Assembly (NCBI RefSeq): GCF_010731675.1
Contig: NZ_AP022584.1
Coordinates: 3,596,001-3,660,000 of the forward strand
Source: Mycobacterium marseillense
GTDB taxonomy: Bacteria; Actinomycetota; Actinomycetes; Mycobacteriales; Mycobacteriaceae
Direction of reading: 5' to 3'
DNA length: 64,000 bases
Shown: piece after piece, positions 1 through 8,982 of the stretch
Numbering within the stretch: position 1 is the first letter of the stretch
Layout of the letters: every line of letters begins with the position of its first letter
Made by a program: the position numbers and the translations under genes
The notes under the pieces: model-generated
The model's database searches: none
Told to the model about the DNA's origin: nothing
What the model saw: the letters and a program-made list of their open reading frames with translations, nothing else

Positions 1-63
1 ATCCGCCGCCTGTCGGATCGGTTCGTCAAGGTGAAGTCCGGCCCCTCGGCCGAATCCAACTGA
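1..63 (+). CDS. C-terminal fragment of a rightward gene (probably the Rv0201c-type hypothetical)
   Basis: The window opens inside a reading frame whose last 20 codons run to a TGA at 61-63. Almost all third positions are G or C, as in the real genes around it, and the stop lies one base from the stop of the convergent gene that follows. The fragment ends in a short basic and Ser/Pro-rich tail with no recognisable motif. By recalled synteny the neighbour of the OmamA/OmamB pair is Rv0201c followed by mmpL11, so this is probably the end of an Rv0201c-like protein. The identity is inference only. Confidence 0.45.
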   Translation: MRRLSDRFVKVKSGPSAESN

Positions 64-64
64 G

Positions 65-748
65 CTACCTGATCGGCAGCACGTCGGCGACCAGCCAGTC
101 GCTGCCGCGCTTGGTCAGCGTCACCCGCAAGGCCGGCGCCGCCTGACTCGGTGGCTGGCCCGGCGCGTTCTGGGTCACCCGCACGACCACGGCCACGCTG
201 GCCGCCGACGGCCCGAGCGCCTCGACGCCGGCCGAGACCGTGGCGGCTTGGGCGGTGACGTGGTGCTGGCCCAGCTCGGCGCTGGACTTGGTGTACTGCT
301 CCTTGAACGCGGCGGCGTGCTCGGGCACGACCATGGCCGTGGCCCGGTCGATGGAACCGGTCGGGGCGGTGGGGCTGAACGACGCCATGGCCTCGGCCAT
401 GTCGGCGGCGATCCGCACGACCTTGCGGGAGTCGTCGGTGAAATCGCGGTCCGTCTTGGTCCAGTGCGTGTAGCCGGTCGCCACAGCCGCCGCCAGGGCG
501 GCCGTGCTCAGCAGGACGACCGCCAACCGCAGCCCCGGTGCTTCGTCGTCGGTGCCGAGGCTGACCGAATCGCGGCGCAGCAGCCAGAAATTGACGCCCA
601 TCCCCTCCACGATCAGCAGCACCAGCACCGAGCAGGCCGACACCCACCACAGCGGCCAGCCGAGCACCGCACCGATGGCCAACAACGCGGCGATCGCGGC
701 CAGCGGGGCCGCGAGGTCGAAGGCGAACAGTCGCCAGATGTTTCTCAT
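65..748 (-). CDS. omamB: Mce-associated membrane protein, OmamB-like (Rv0200 type)
   Basis: This 227-residue protein has three hydrophobic segments (about residues 10-30, 33-56 and 73-93), followed by a polar C-terminal domain of about 130 residues. That C-terminal domain resembles the NTF2-like domain of Mce-associated proteins. It ends in a strand with a WLVADVLPIR-type tail, a common ending in this family. It lies 7 bases downstream of the OmamA-like gene on the same strand, so the two are probably co-transcribed and act together. Orphaned Mce-associated membrane proteins are known to support Mce lipid importers; OmamA (Rv0199) is the characterised example. Assignment as OmamB rests on pairing and recalled gene order, and membership of the family is more certain than the name. 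Confidence 0.75.
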   Translation of the reverse strand: MRNIWRLFAFDLAAPLAAIAALLAIGAVLGWPLWWVSACSVLVLLIVEGMGVNFWLLRRDSVSLGTDDEAPGLRLAVVLLSTAALAAAVATGYTHWTKTDRDFTDDSRKVVRIAADMAEAMASFSPTAPTGSIDRATAMVVPEHAAAFKEQYTKSSAELGQHHVTAQAATVSAGVEALGPSAASVAVVVRVTQNAPGQPPSQAAPALRVTLTKRGSDWLVADVLPIR

Positions 749-755
749 CGGATCC

Positions 756-1403
756 TCACCTGATCGACGCCAGCCCGGAGATCATCAGCTTGCCGTCCAC
801 GTTGGATACGTCCAGCCGCAGGTTCCAGTGCACGGTCTGCGGCTTGGCGCCGACGTTTTCGCTGACCGACGTGGCGATCAGCATCACCGAGTCGGTGCGG
901 CTCGCGAACGGCGGCAACTTGGTGGGGACCGACTCTGATCCCGGGGGCCGTGGCGCACCCGGCTGGGAGTCGAGTTCGTGGTGCACGGTCTCGATCGCCA
1001 CGGCGTTGATCCGCCCGGCGCTCTTGGACTGCAGCTTTTCCACCACGGCGCGGTAGGGCTGCACGGCGGCATCGAAGTCGGTGTTGAGTTCGCCGACCGT
1101 GCCGTCGTGCAGCCGCTGCAGGCTGGCGTCGACGTTGCCGCTGTTCATGTTGATCAGCACGTTCGTCCACTCCGCAGCGGTCTGCATGACGCGGCTCAGG
1201 TAGCCGCGCTCGGCGACCTGGTCGCGGTGGCCGGACCAGATGAACACGCCGAGCACGATCGCGGCCACCGACAGCACGCCGAGAACCGTTGACGCGACGC
1301 CGTAATGGGAGAAGACCTCTCCGCCAGCGGCTTCGGCGTCGTCGACATGGACGTCGGCGGATTCTTCTTCGGCAGGTGGCTCGGTGCGCGCGCCCTCGGA
1401 CAT
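756..1403 (-). CDS. omamA: Orphaned Mce-associated membrane protein OmamA-like (Rv0199 type)
   Basis: This 215-residue protein has an acidic cytoplasmic N-terminus (residues 1-30) and a single membrane segment (about 36-56). An extracytoplasmic domain of about 155 residues follows, with the alternating strands of Mce-associated proteins and the ending DGKLMISGLASIR. In M. tuberculosis, OmamA (Rv0199) stabilises the Mce1 and Mce4 transporters and is needed for cholesterol and fatty-acid uptake. A full mce1 locus lies 26 kb away in this window, so a helper role for it is plausible here. The gene begins only 41 bp from the divergent zmp1 start, so the two must share a compact promoter region. 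The downstream gene is OmamB-like. Confidence 0.8.
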   Translation of the reverse strand: MSEGARTEPPAEEESADVHVDDAEAAGGEVFSHYGVASTVLGVLSVAAIVLGVFIWSGHRDQVAERGYLSRVMQTAAEWTNVLINMNSGNVDASLQRLHDGTVGELNTDFDAAVQPYRAVVEKLQSKSAGRINAVAIETVHHELDSQPGAPRPPGSESVPTKLPPFASRTDSVMLIATSVSENVGAKPQTVHWNLRLDVSNVDGKLMISGLASIR

Positions 1404-1444
1404 GGCCCGATCGTTGCACCCGGGAAAGATGGAAGGATGGCGGG

Positions 1445-3433
1445 GTGACGAATACGGCTCTCCGCTCGGGCATCGACCTGAGCCACGTAGACGACAGCAT
1501 CCGCCCCCAAGACGACCTGTTCGGTCACGTCAACGGTCGTTGGCTGGCCGAATACGAGATACCGGCGGACCGGGCCACCGACGGCGCCTTCCGGCAGCTC
1601 TACGACCGCGCCGAGGAGCAGGTGCGCGACCTCATCGTCGAGGCCAGCGAGCAGGGTTCGGCGGCCGGCGACCCCGACGCGCAGCGCATCGGCGATCTGT
1701 ATGCGAGCTTCCTGGACGAGGAAACCGTGCAGCGCCGCGGTGTGCGCCCGCTGCTCGACGAGCTGGCCGTGATCGATGGCGCCGCCGACGCCGACGCGCT
1801 GGCCGCGGCCCTGGGCGCGCTGCAGCGCACCGGGGTGGGCGGCGGCGTCGCGATGTACGTGGACACCGACGCCAAGAACTCGGCGCGCTACCTGGTGCAC
1901 TTCACCCAGTCCGGGCTCGGCCTGCCCGATGAGTCCTACTACCGCGAGGAGCAGCACGCCGAGGTGCTCGAGGCCTACCCCGGGCACATCGCGCGGATGT
2001 TCGGCCTGGTGTTCGGCGGGGACCCGGAAAGCCACATCCAGACCGCTGAGCGCATCGTCGCGCTTGAGACCAGGCTGGCCGAGGCGCACTGGGACGTGGT
2101 CAAGCGCCGCGACGCCGACCTCAGCTACAACCTGCGTACGTTCGCGGAATTGCGCGACGAATCGGTGGGCTTCGACTGGGTCACGTGGGTCGCCGCACTG
2201 GGCACCAACGTTGACGCGCTCGCGGAGGTCGTTGTGCGCCAACCGGATTACATTCGGTCATTCGCCGAATTGTGGCGCGGCGAAGACCTCGAGGTGTGGA
2301 AGAGCTGGGCACGCTGGCGGGTGATCCGCGCCCGATCCTCCTGGCTGACCGACGAACTGGTGGCCGCGGACTTCGACTTCTACGGCCGCCGCCTGACCGG
2401 GGCCGAGCAGATCCGCGAGCGGTGGAAGCGCGCGGTCTCGCTGGTCGAGGGCCTGATGGGCGACGCGGTCGGAAAGCTGTACGTGCAGCGGCATTTCCCG
2501 CCCGGCGCCAAGGCGCGCATCGACGAGCTGGTGGCCAACCTGCGGGCGGCCTACCGGATGAGCATCAACGACCTGGAATGGATGACACCGCAGACCAGGG
2601 AGCGGGCGCTGGCCAAGCTGGACAAGTTCACCGCCAAGGTCGGCTACCCGGCGAAGTGGCGGGACTACTCCGCGCTGGTGATCGACCGCAACGACCTCTA
2701 CGGCAACTACCAGCGCGGGTACGCCGTCGACCACGACCGCGAGCTGGCCAAGCTCGGCGGTCCGGTGGACAAGGACGAGTGGTTCATGACCCCGCAGACG
2801 GTCAACGCGTACTACAACCCGGGGATGAACGAAATCGTTTTCCCCGCGGCCATTTTGCAGCCGCCGTTCTTCGACGCCGAGGCCGACGATGCCGCGAACT
2901 ACGGCGGCATCGGTGCGGTGATCGGGCACGAGATCGGCCACGGCTTTGACGACCAGGGCGCCAAGTACGACGGTGACGGGAACCTGGTCGACTGGTGGAC
3001 GGATGCCGACCGCACCGAATTCGGCACCCGCACAAAAGCTCTCATCGAACAGTACGACACGTACATCCCGCGGGGGCTCGCCGGCGGCCACCACGTGAAC
3101 GGCGCGTTCACCGTCGGGGAGAACATCGGCGACCTGGGCGGGTTGTCGATCGCGCTGCTCGCCTACCAGTTGTCGCTGAACGGCCAGCCCGCTCCGGTGA
3201 TCGACGGCCTGACCGGCGTGCAGCGCGTGTTCTACGGCTGGGCCCAGGTGTGGCGCACCAAATCCCGTGACGCCGAAGCGATCCGGCGCCTGGCGGTGGA
3301 CCCGCACTCGCCGCCGGAATTCCGCTGCAACGGCGTGCTGCGCAACATGGACGCCTTCTACGACGCTTTCGACGGCGCCGACTCCGGAGCGCTGTTCTTG
3401 GAGCCGGACCGCCGGGTCAAGATCTGGAACTGA
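1445..3433 (+). CDS. zmp1: Zinc metalloprotease Zmp1 (M13/neprilysin family)
   Basis: Peptidase of 662 residues, almost exactly the length recalled for M. tuberculosis Zmp1 (663). The M13 zinc site is intact: HEIGH places the ligands at H495 and H499 with catalytic E496, inside VIGHEIGHGFDDQG. The third ligand is E559 in GENIGDLGG, with D563 four residues on. The family's substrate-pocket NAYYNPGMNEIVFPAAILQPPFF lies about 50 residues before the zinc helix, and the protein ends in VKIWN, close to the typical C-terminal W. No signal peptide is visible, as in the M. tuberculosis enzyme, which nevertheless reaches the host and interferes with inflammasome activation. The GTG at 1445 was chosen because translation from it matches the family N-terminus (SGIDLSH, then RPQDDLFGHVNG); the open frame further upstream crosses the divergent omamA. 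Confidence 0.96.
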   Translation: MTNTALRSGIDLSHVDDSIRPQDDLFGHVNGRWLAEYEIPADRATDGAFRQLYDRAEEQVRDLIVEASEQGSAAGDPDAQRIGDLYASFLDEETVQRRGVRPLLDELAVIDGAADADALAAALGALQRTGVGGGVAMYVDTDAKNSARYLVHFTQSGLGLPDESYYREEQHAEVLEAYPGHIARMFGLVFGGDPESHIQTAERIVALETRLAEAHWDVVKRRDADLSYNLRTFAELRDESVGFDWVTWVAALGTNVDALAEVVVRQPDYIRSFAELWRGEDLEVWKSWARWRVIRARSSWLTDELVAADFDFYGRRLTGAEQIRERWKRAVSLVEGLMGDAVGKLYVQRHFPPGAKARIDELVANLRAAYRMSINDLEWMTPQTRERALAKLDKFTAKVGYPAKWRDYSALVIDRNDLYGNYQRGYAVDHDRELAKLGGPVDKDEWFMTPQTVNAYYNPGMNEIVFPAAILQPPFFDAEADDAANYGGIGAVIGHEIGHGFDDQGAKYDGDGNLVDWWTDADRTEFGTRTKALIEQYDTYIPRGLAGGHHVNGAFTVGENIGDLGGLSIALLAYQLSLNGQPAPVIDGLTGVQRVFYGWAQVWRTKSRDAEAIRRLAVDPHSPPEFRCNGVLRNMDAFYDAFDGADSGALFLEPDRRVKIWN

Positions 3434-3449
3434 CGCCGGCCTCCCCCGC

Positions 3450-3494
3450 GAGCAGACGTAACACGCCGTCAAATGGGGACTGTTGCGTCTGCTC
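3450..3494. terminator. Bidirectional hairpin between convergent zmp1 and the oxidoreductase gene
   Basis: Arms 3450-3463 and 3481-3494 pair over 14 positions (GAGCAGACG core, one G-U wobble) around a 17-base loop. There is no poly-T run, as is usual for mycobacterial terminators. The right arm overlaps the last codons of the minus-strand gene ending at 3469. The position between two convergent stop codons supports a terminator for both. Confidence 0.6.
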
Positions 3495-5715
3495 GGCAGG
3501 GTTCGATGCGCGCGGGCACGTGCTTGTGCCACGGTGTGCCCGCATAGGGATCGCGCCACCCAGTCGAGGTCAGCGCGTTCGGGGCTACGCCGGGTACGAC
3601 GGTGTGACCGTCGTCGTCGAGGTAGTCGAGCCCAAAACCGTTGGGCAGGGCTGCATGTCCGGGCAGCATGGTCTCGGTGATCTCCACGGTCGCCTCGGCG
3701 CTGCCGGCCGCGGTGCTGATGCGCGCCCGGCATCCGTCGGCGAGGCCCAACGCCTGGGCGTCTTCGACGCTCACCCGCAAGGCGCCGTCGGCATCGCGCT
3801 TGCGCCAGGACGGGTCCCGGAAGATGTCGTTGGCGGTGTAGGCGCGCCGCTCGCCCACCGACAGCACGATCGGGAAATCGGGGGTGGTCAGCTCGGCCGG
3901 GGTGCGGGCCAGCGCCGCCAATTCGTCGAGCATCGACGGGATTTCCAGCGCGATCTTGCGGTCGGAGTGGCCGATCAACGCGAAGTCGTCCTCGTAGTTG
4001 TGAACGGTGAACGTCACTCCCGAGGGGTTATCGAGGATCGCGTCGAACAGCGCGTTGCCGTCGGCGTGCCCGGCGCGCCGCACGGCGTGGGGATAGCTCA
4101 TCGCGGTCTTCTGGGCCAGGCCCCACAGGGCGGCCGCGCCGCGCAGGCCGTCCGGCAGCGTGGGTCCGAGGGTCTCGTAGAGCACGTACGGGAGCAGCTG
4201 CGCCACCGTGGGATTGGTGGCGACGGCCGATAGGAAGGCCTCGGCGTAGGCTGGCCGGCCCCGTTGGGCGGCGTCGCGCAGGGGCCGCAGATCCGCGTCG
4301 TCGACCACGCCGAGCGCGCGCACCAGCCGGGCCCAGATCTCGGGCTCGGGCAGTGTTCCGGGCAACGGCTCCAGCAGCGGGCGGCGCAATTGGAAAGTGT
4401 TGTGCGGGAACTCCAGGTTGAAGAAGGTGGCCTCGGGCTTCTCGAATTGGGAGGCGGCGGGAAGCACGTAATGGGCGAGCCTGGCGGTCTCGGTCATCGC
4501 GACGTCGATGACCACCATCAGTTCCAGCGACCGGAAGGCCTCGCGGCAGGCGGTCGAATCGGCCAGCGAGTGAGCGGGATTGCTGCTTTCCACGATCATG
4601 GCGCGGAAGCGGTCCGGGTGGTCGGTCAGGATTTCCTCGGGCACCACGTTGCTGGGCACCAGTCCGGAGATGATGGGAGCGCCGGTGACCGGCGTGCGGC
4701 CGGAGAACTGGCCGAACAGCGGCGCGAACGACGAATGCAGGTGCTGGCCACCTTTTTTCGCGAAGTTGCCGGTGAGCACCCACAGCAGCTTGTTCAGGTA
4801 GGAGCACAGCGTGCTGTTGGGGGCCTGCTGCACGCCGAGATCCTCGAAGACCGACACGCTGGCGGCGGCGCCGATGCGCCGGGCCGCCGCGCGCAGCAGT
4901 TCCTCGTCGACCCCGCAGTGTTGCGCGTAGTCGGCGACCGCGACGTCGCGCAAGGCGGCGCAGACGGTGTCGGCGCCGCGCACATGATCGGCGAGAAAAG
5001 TTTCGTCGCAGAGGTTTTCCTGGACGAGGATGGCGGCCAGCGCCGCCAGGCACCACGCGTCGGTGCCGGGTCGCACCCGCAGATGGAAGTCGGACATCTT
5101 GGCGGTGTCGGTGAGGACGGGATCGATGACGATCATCGACCGGGCCGGATCCTTGGCGATCTCGTTCAGCACCACCCGCGCGCGCGGAAAGCTCTGCGAC
5201 ATCCACGGATTCTTGCCGACGAACACCGCCACTTCAGCGTGCTCGAACTCTCCCCTGGTGTGGCCCCCGTACAACTGTCCGTCGATCCAGGACTCACCGG
5301 TTTTCTCCTGCGCCAACGCATTTGAGCGGTAGCGGGATCCCAGCGCTTTCAGGAAGGCGCCGCTGTACGCCCCGCCCAGGTGATTGCCCTGCCCGCCGCC
5401 GCCGTAGTAGAAGATCTTGTCCCCGCCGTAGGTGTCGCGAATGCGCTTGAACCCCTCGGCGATCTCCACGATCGCGGTGTCCCAGTCGATTTCCTCGTAG
5501 CTGCCGTCGGCGCGGCGGCGCAGCGGGGAGGTCAGCCGGGTGCGGCTGTTCTGATAGTGGTCCAGCCGCAGCGCCTTGTTGCACGTGTAGCCCTGCGATG
5601 CCGGGTGTGCCTTGTCGCCGCGGATGCGGGCTAGCCGGCGGTCGTCGAGCTGAACGACGATGCCGCAGTTGCATTCGCACAAGATGCAGGCGGTGGAGTG
5701 CCATTCACCGGTCAT
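3469..5715 (-). CDS. Molybdopterin-dependent oxidoreductase with [4Fe-4S] site (Rv0197 type)
   Basis: This 748-residue protein has the layout of the DMSO-reductase / formate dehydrogenase alpha superfamily. An N-terminal iron-sulfur motif has cysteines at 10, 13, 17 and 45 (CILCECNC, then GYTCNKALR). The large molybdopterin-binding region follows (YYGGGGQGNHLGG, GKNPWMSQ, and the IDPVLTDTA dinucleotide-binding strand), and a C-terminal molydopterin-dinucleotide domain begins at about residue 610 (LSVGERRAYTANDIFRDPSW). No Tat signal is present, so it is probably cytoplasmic. The physiological substrate is unknown. The start ATG overlaps the stop of the upstream TetR gene (ATGA), so the regulator and enzyme form one operon. 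It corresponds to Rv0197 by recalled order. The catalytic metal-ligand residue cannot be fixed by eye. Confidence 0.88.
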   Translation of the reverse strand: MTGEWHSTACILCECNCGIVVQLDDRRLARIRGDKAHPASQGYTCNKALRLDHYQNSRTRLTSPLRRRADGSYEEIDWDTAIVEIAEGFKRIRDTYGGDKIFYYGGGGQGNHLGGAYSGAFLKALGSRYRSNALAQEKTGESWIDGQLYGGHTRGEFEHAEVAVFVGKNPWMSQSFPRARVVLNEIAKDPARSMIVIDPVLTDTAKMSDFHLRVRPGTDAWCLAALAAILVQENLCDETFLADHVRGADTVCAALRDVAVADYAQHCGVDEELLRAAARRIGAAASVSVFEDLGVQQAPNSTLCSYLNKLLWVLTGNFAKKGGQHLHSSFAPLFGQFSGRTPVTGAPIISGLVPSNVVPEEILTDHPDRFRAMIVESSNPAHSLADSTACREAFRSLELMVVIDVAMTETARLAHYVLPAASQFEKPEATFFNLEFPHNTFQLRRPLLEPLPGTLPEPEIWARLVRALGVVDDADLRPLRDAAQRGRPAYAEAFLSAVATNPTVAQLLPYVLYETLGPTLPDGLRGAAALWGLAQKTAMSYPHAVRRAGHADGNALFDAILDNPSGVTFTVHNYEDDFALIGHSDRKIALEIPSMLDELAALARTPAELTTPDFPIVLSVGERRAYTANDIFRDPSWRKRDADGALRVSVEDAQALGLADGCRARISTAAGSAEATVEITETMLPGHAALPNGFGLDYLDDDGHTVVPGVAPNALTSTGWRDPYAGTPWHKHVPARIEPCRADATVPI

Positions 5716-6314
5716 TGCGGGACATCCTCTTCGGTTACCTGATGGGGCGGGGTCGCCAACAGCAGCTCGCGCAGCTGACGGCGCACGACGTCAAGGGGCA
5801 TCAGATCGCGGCGCACCCGGGCCAGCAGGATCGCGCCCTCGAGCGCGGTGGTGGCCAGGACCGCCAGTTCACCCCCTCGTTCCCGGGCTATGCCGTCGGC
5901 GATGAAGCGCTGCGCGATCAGGTCGGTCCAGCGGTCGAACACCGCCGCCGCACGCTCGACGACCGGCGCCATGCGCTCGGCGTCCTGCTGCTCGCCCGCC
6001 TCCACGGAGACGGCCACGATGGGACAGCCGGCGCGGAAGTCGGTGTCGAGCAGCTGTTGGCGGTATTTGTCGATCAGGGTGTCGATCAGCTGCAGGCCGT
6101 TCTCGGCCTCGGCGATGATCTCGGCGACGTGGTCGCCGGCGTAGTCCACCGCGTCGCACAGCAGTTGCGTGCGGCCGCCCGGGAAGTAGTGGTACGCCGA
6201 ACCGCGCGGCGCCCCGCTGTGCTCGAGCACGTCGGAGATGGCGGTGGCGTGCGCGCCGCGCTCCCTGATCAGCAGCGCCGCCGAGATCACCATCCGTTCG
6301 CGTGGACCGCGCAC
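5712..6314 (-). CDS. TetR-family transcriptional regulator (Rv0196 type)
   Basis: This 200-residue protein has a TetR N-terminal DNA-binding domain (residues about 5-50). The recognition helix region reads SAYHYFPGGRTQLL, the variant typical of the LmrA/YxaF-like TetR branch. A helical ligand domain follows and contains one cysteine in the stretch FRAGCPIVAVSVE. The start is GTG at 6314, preceded by a GAGGAG ribosome-binding site five bases away. Its stop overlaps the ATG of the molybdopterin oxidoreductase, which is its likely target. An AT-rich inverted repeat lies 22 bp upstream of the start and is a good candidate for autoregulation. The ligand is unknown. Confidence 0.88.
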   Translation of the reverse strand: MRGPRERMVISAALLIRERGAHATAISDVLEHSGAPRGSAYHYFPGGRTQLLCDAVDYAGDHVAEIIAEAENGLQLIDTLIDKYRQQLLDTDFRAGCPIVAVSVEAGEQQDAERMAPVVERAAAVFDRWTDLIAQRFIADGIARERGGELAVLATTALEGAILLARVRRDLMPLDVVRRQLRELLLATPPHQVTEEDVPQ

Positions 6315-6335
6315 CGCCGCTCCTCAGGGCCGAAG

Positions 6336-6357
6336 TTATATATGATGCTATACATAA
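6336..6357. promoter_or_regulatory. Candidate TetR operator upstream of the Rv0196-type regulator
   Basis: Inverted repeat TTATATAT-N6-ATACATAA (7 of 8 positions symmetric), 22-43 bp upstream of the GTG start. It is strikingly AT-rich for this genome, and the element could also contain a -10 box. Autoregulatory binding is inferred. Confidence 0.5.
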
Positions 6358-6409
6358 TCCGGCGACCCGCGAAAGCCCCCGCTGCGGCGCGACGGCGGAG
6401 AAAAGCAGA

Positions 6410-6440
6410 AATCGCCGAGTTCACGAGGAAATGGGCGATT
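6410..6440 (-). terminator. Possible hairpin after the L,D-transpeptidase gene
   Basis: A perfect 7-bp stem, AATCGCC (6410-6416) with GGCGATT (6434-6440), encloses a 17-base loop. It starts about 20 bp downstream of the stop of the minus-strand L,D-transpeptidase gene. The short stem and absence of a T tract make this weak. Confidence 0.3.
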
Positions 6441-6460
6441 CTGCGGCTGCTGGCGAAGAG

Positions 6461-7501
6461 CTAGTTCATCCAGTCGGCGGAGCCGTCGTTCTTCTTGTAG
6501 CTGCCGCCGGTGGAGTTCTTCACGATGATCGGGTCCCCCGCGCCGAAGTTGTCGAAGAACCACTTCGCGTTGGACGGGCTGATGTTGATGCAGCCGTGGC
6601 TGACGTCGCGCTTGCCCTGGTCGTCCACCGACCAGGGGGCGCTGTGCACGTAGTCGCCGACGTTGTCGAAGCGGACCGCGTCCTCCACCGTCACCTTGTA
6701 GCCGTAGGTCGAACTGACCGGCACCCCGTAGGTCGACGAGTCCATCACCACCGACGCCTTCTTGTCCTGCACGTAGTAGGTGCCATTGGGGGTCTGGTGG
6801 TTACCGGACGTCATGCCCATCGACATCGGGATCGTCTTCTCCACCGTGCCGTTGCGGGTCACGGTCAACTGATGCGTGGCGTCGTCGGCCGTCGCCACCA
6901 GCGTGTCTCCGGTGCGGAAGCTCGACACGGTGCCCCCGGCGTCGACGGTCACCGCGGTGTGGGCGGGCCAGAAGCTCAACGGCCGCCAGCGCAGCTGCGT
7001 GGGGGTCATCCAGTAGAACTTGCCCGGGACCGCGGGCACCGACGAGACGTGGACCGCGCCTTCGGCGGCGCCGGCGTCGTCGACCCGTCCCGGGAAGTTG
7101 ATGATGATCGGCTGGCCAACGCCCACGGTCGACCCGTTGGCGGGCTGGATCTTCGGGGGCCCGAATGGCGCGGTCCCGGTGAACGGGGCGGGGTTCTGCC
7201 CGGCGGCCGAGGCGGCCGCGGGTTCCGCCATCGGCGGAACCCATGGCGGGGCCGCCACCGGGTCGGGCGGGGGCGGCGGTGCCAGCGGGTCGGGCGGGGG
7301 TGGCGGCGCGAAGGGATCCGGCGGCGCGGGCGGGCCGGGCGGGGCGGCGACGGCGCCCGGATCACCGGGGGCCGGCTCCGGGTCGGCCAGCGCGGGGGCC
7401 GCGCTCAGCACCAGCGCCAGGGTCAAGACAGCGCCCCAGCCGGTGACGTTCAGAGCGGCGAAGAGACCCCTGAAAGTCCAGGCCTTCGTCCAGCCCGACA
7501 T
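6461..7501 (-). CDS. Secreted L,D-transpeptidase with proline-rich linker (Rv0192 type)
   Basis: Exported YkuD-domain enzyme that makes 3-3 peptidoglycan cross-links. A basic N-terminus and hydrophobic segment (about residues 8-37, cleavage near APALA-D) act as a signal sequence. Residues about 40-95 are a proline-rich linker with repeated PPPPPDP units. An Ig-like domain (about 115-200) and the YkuD domain follow. Catalytic residues are visible as H286 and the H302-G-C304 motif ([24 protein letters not shown]). The start at 7501 was preferred over the ATG at 7507 because GGAGG lies 7 bases before 7501 but only one base before 7507. By recalled synteny it corresponds to Rv0192. Unlike the M. 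tuberculosis order as I recall it, the next gene is directly the Rv0196-type tetR. Confidence 0.9.
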   Translation of the reverse strand: MSGWTKAWTFRGLFAALNVTGWGAVLTLALVLSAAPALADPEPAPGDPGAVAAPPGPPAPPDPFAPPPPPDPLAPPPPPDPVAAPPWVPPMAEPAAASAAGQNPAPFTGTAPFGPPKIQPANGSTVGVGQPIIINFPGRVDDAGAAEGAVHVSSVPAVPGKFYWMTPTQLRWRPLSFWPAHTAVTVDAGGTVSSFRTGDTLVATADDATHQLTVTRNGTVEKTIPMSMGMTSGNHQTPNGTYYVQDKKASVVMDSSTYGVPVSSTYGYKVTVEDAVRFDNVGDYVHSAPWSVDDQGKRDVSHGCINISPSNAKWFFDNFGAGDPIIVKNSTGGSYKKNDGSADWMN

Positions 7502-7619
7502 ATGCATACCTCCACTCGTCTACTCCGACACAGTGTGGCATAGGGCGCGCGCCGAAGACCGTCGTCGACGGGCGTGCGCGGGCCCGACGGCGGCGCAATG
7601 GCGCCCTTGAACAGGGCTT

Positions 7620-8873
7620 TTATGAATCGAGTGAGCTTGTCGGCGGCGGCTGGGGGACGTCGAGCATCCGCCGGTTGGCCGCGATGCCGACGAGCGCGAC
7701 CGCCATCAGGATCGCCGAAGCGATGAGCATCGTCGTGACGCTGTGCTCGTAGAGAAGACCACCCGCCAACGAGCCGGCCATGATGCCGACCTGAAACGCC
7801 GTCACGTACAGACCCGACGCGCCGTCGGGGTCGTCGGCCCCGTTGCGCATGGCGGCGGATTGCATCATCGGCGACACGGCGGTGGCCATGGCTCCCCACA
7901 GCACGATCGCGGCGGTGCCGATCAGTGCGGTCGTCGCGCCGGACCGGCCGCCGAACGCCAGCGCGGTCAGCACCACGAAGGCCGCCGTCAGTCCGGCCAT
8001 GCACAGGATGACGGCGCTCTTGGGCCGGTGGTCCAGCGGCCGCGCCACCAGCGGCACCGACAGCAGGCCGGCCAGCCCGTAGGCGGCCAGCACCCAGGCC
8101 AGGTTCGGCCCCCGCACGCCCAGGACGTTGCGGATCAACTCGACGATGAACGTGTAGGACACGAAATGGCCGGTCACCGCGATCATCGCCAGCACGCTCA
8201 CCGTGATCAGCCGGGGGTTGCGGTGATGGCGGGACCGGGGCCCGACGTGGGCCAGCTGGTCCTCCGTGAGCACCATCTCCGGCAGCATCAGCCGCGCGGC
8301 GACCGTGACCAGCGCGGCCGCCACGGTGACGCACACGACGGCCAGGCGCCAGCCCCACATCAGGCTCAGGGCCGCGGTCAGCGGGCTGCCCACGACCAGC
8401 GCCAGGCTGGTGCCGACGTAGATCGACGTGGTCGCGCGCCCGGCGTGGCTGGGCGGCACCAACCGGGTCGCGATCGGCGCGATGACCGACCACAGCAGGC
8501 CGTGGGTGATCGCGCACAGCACCCGCCCGGCGGCCAGCACCGCGAAGTTGGGCGCCAGCGCCGAGATCACCTGCGAGGCGGTCAGGCAGGTCAGGCTCAC
8601 CACCAGCACGCGGCGGCGGGGCAGGTGCGCCGTCCAGCGCACCAGCGGGATCGTCGTCAGCGCCGCCACCAGGGCGTACCACGACAGCAGGGTGCCAACC
8701 AGGACCAAGCTGACGTTGAGGTTGCGGGCGATCGCCGGCAGCGCCCCGACCGGCAAAATCTCGGCGGTGACATAGGTGAAGGCCGCGGCCGCGAGGATGG
8801 CGAGCTGAGCCGCGATCCGTGGCGTCCACGTTCGCGCGGCTGTGTTGGCGGTTTCGGCAGTCATCACAGTCAT
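7620..8873 (-). CDS. MFS efflux transporter, 12 TM (Rv0191 type)
   Basis: This 417-residue integral membrane protein has about 12 hydrophobic helices. It carries the drug-exporter style motifs of the DHA1 subfamily: AAAFTYVTAEILPVGALPAIA in helix 1, the loop after helix 2 (WTAHLPRRRVLVVSL), and RVLCAITHGLLWSVIAPIATRLVPPSHAGRATT in helix 4-5. The family exports small molecules by proton antiport, and chloramphenicol-type efflux has been associated with Rv0191. The substrate is not readable from sequence. The ATG at 8873 was chosen because the 28 residues upstream of it are polar, without a ribosome-binding site, and extend beyond the family's usual N-terminus. It is followed by a 109-base gap containing nothing recognised, then ricR on the same strand. 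Confidence 0.88.
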   Translation of the reverse strand: MTVMTAETANTAARTWTPRIAAQLAILAAAAFTYVTAEILPVGALPAIARNLNVSLVLVGTLLSWYALVAALTTIPLVRWTAHLPRRRVLVVSLTCLTASQVISALAPNFAVLAAGRVLCAITHGLLWSVIAPIATRLVPPSHAGRATTSIYVGTSLALVVGSPLTAALSLMWGWRLAVVCVTVAAALVTVAARLMLPEMVLTEDQLAHVGPRSRHHRNPRLITVSVLAMIAVTGHFVSYTFIVELIRNVLGVRGPNLAWVLAAYGLAGLLSVPLVARPLDHRPKSAVILCMAGLTAAFVVLTALAFGGRSGATTALIGTAAIVLWGAMATAVSPMMQSAAMRNGADDPDGASGLYVTAFQVGIMAGSLAGGLLYEHSVTTMLIASAILMAVALVGIAANRRMLDVPQPPPTSSLDS

Positions 8874-8982
8874 CGCTTGGGTGTGCGCAATCGGCTGAGC
8901 AACGTCGCCGAGGTCACGCTCCCCTACCGTACGCACACCGACAACCGGTTCCTCCAACTTGGCGTGGCAACACGCCCTGCGA

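Noticed and set aside
2258..3733. 491-codon minus-strand frame across zmp1
   Set aside because: The translated protein is low-complexity His/Arg/Gly/Val typical of antisense frames, and zmp1 on the other strand is unambiguous.
8880..8939. Inverted repeat GGTGTGCG/CGCACACC between the MFS gene and ricR
   Set aside because: The arms are perfect over 8 bp, but the 44-base loop is long, there is no T tract, and no regulator is suggested, so it was not called as a feature.
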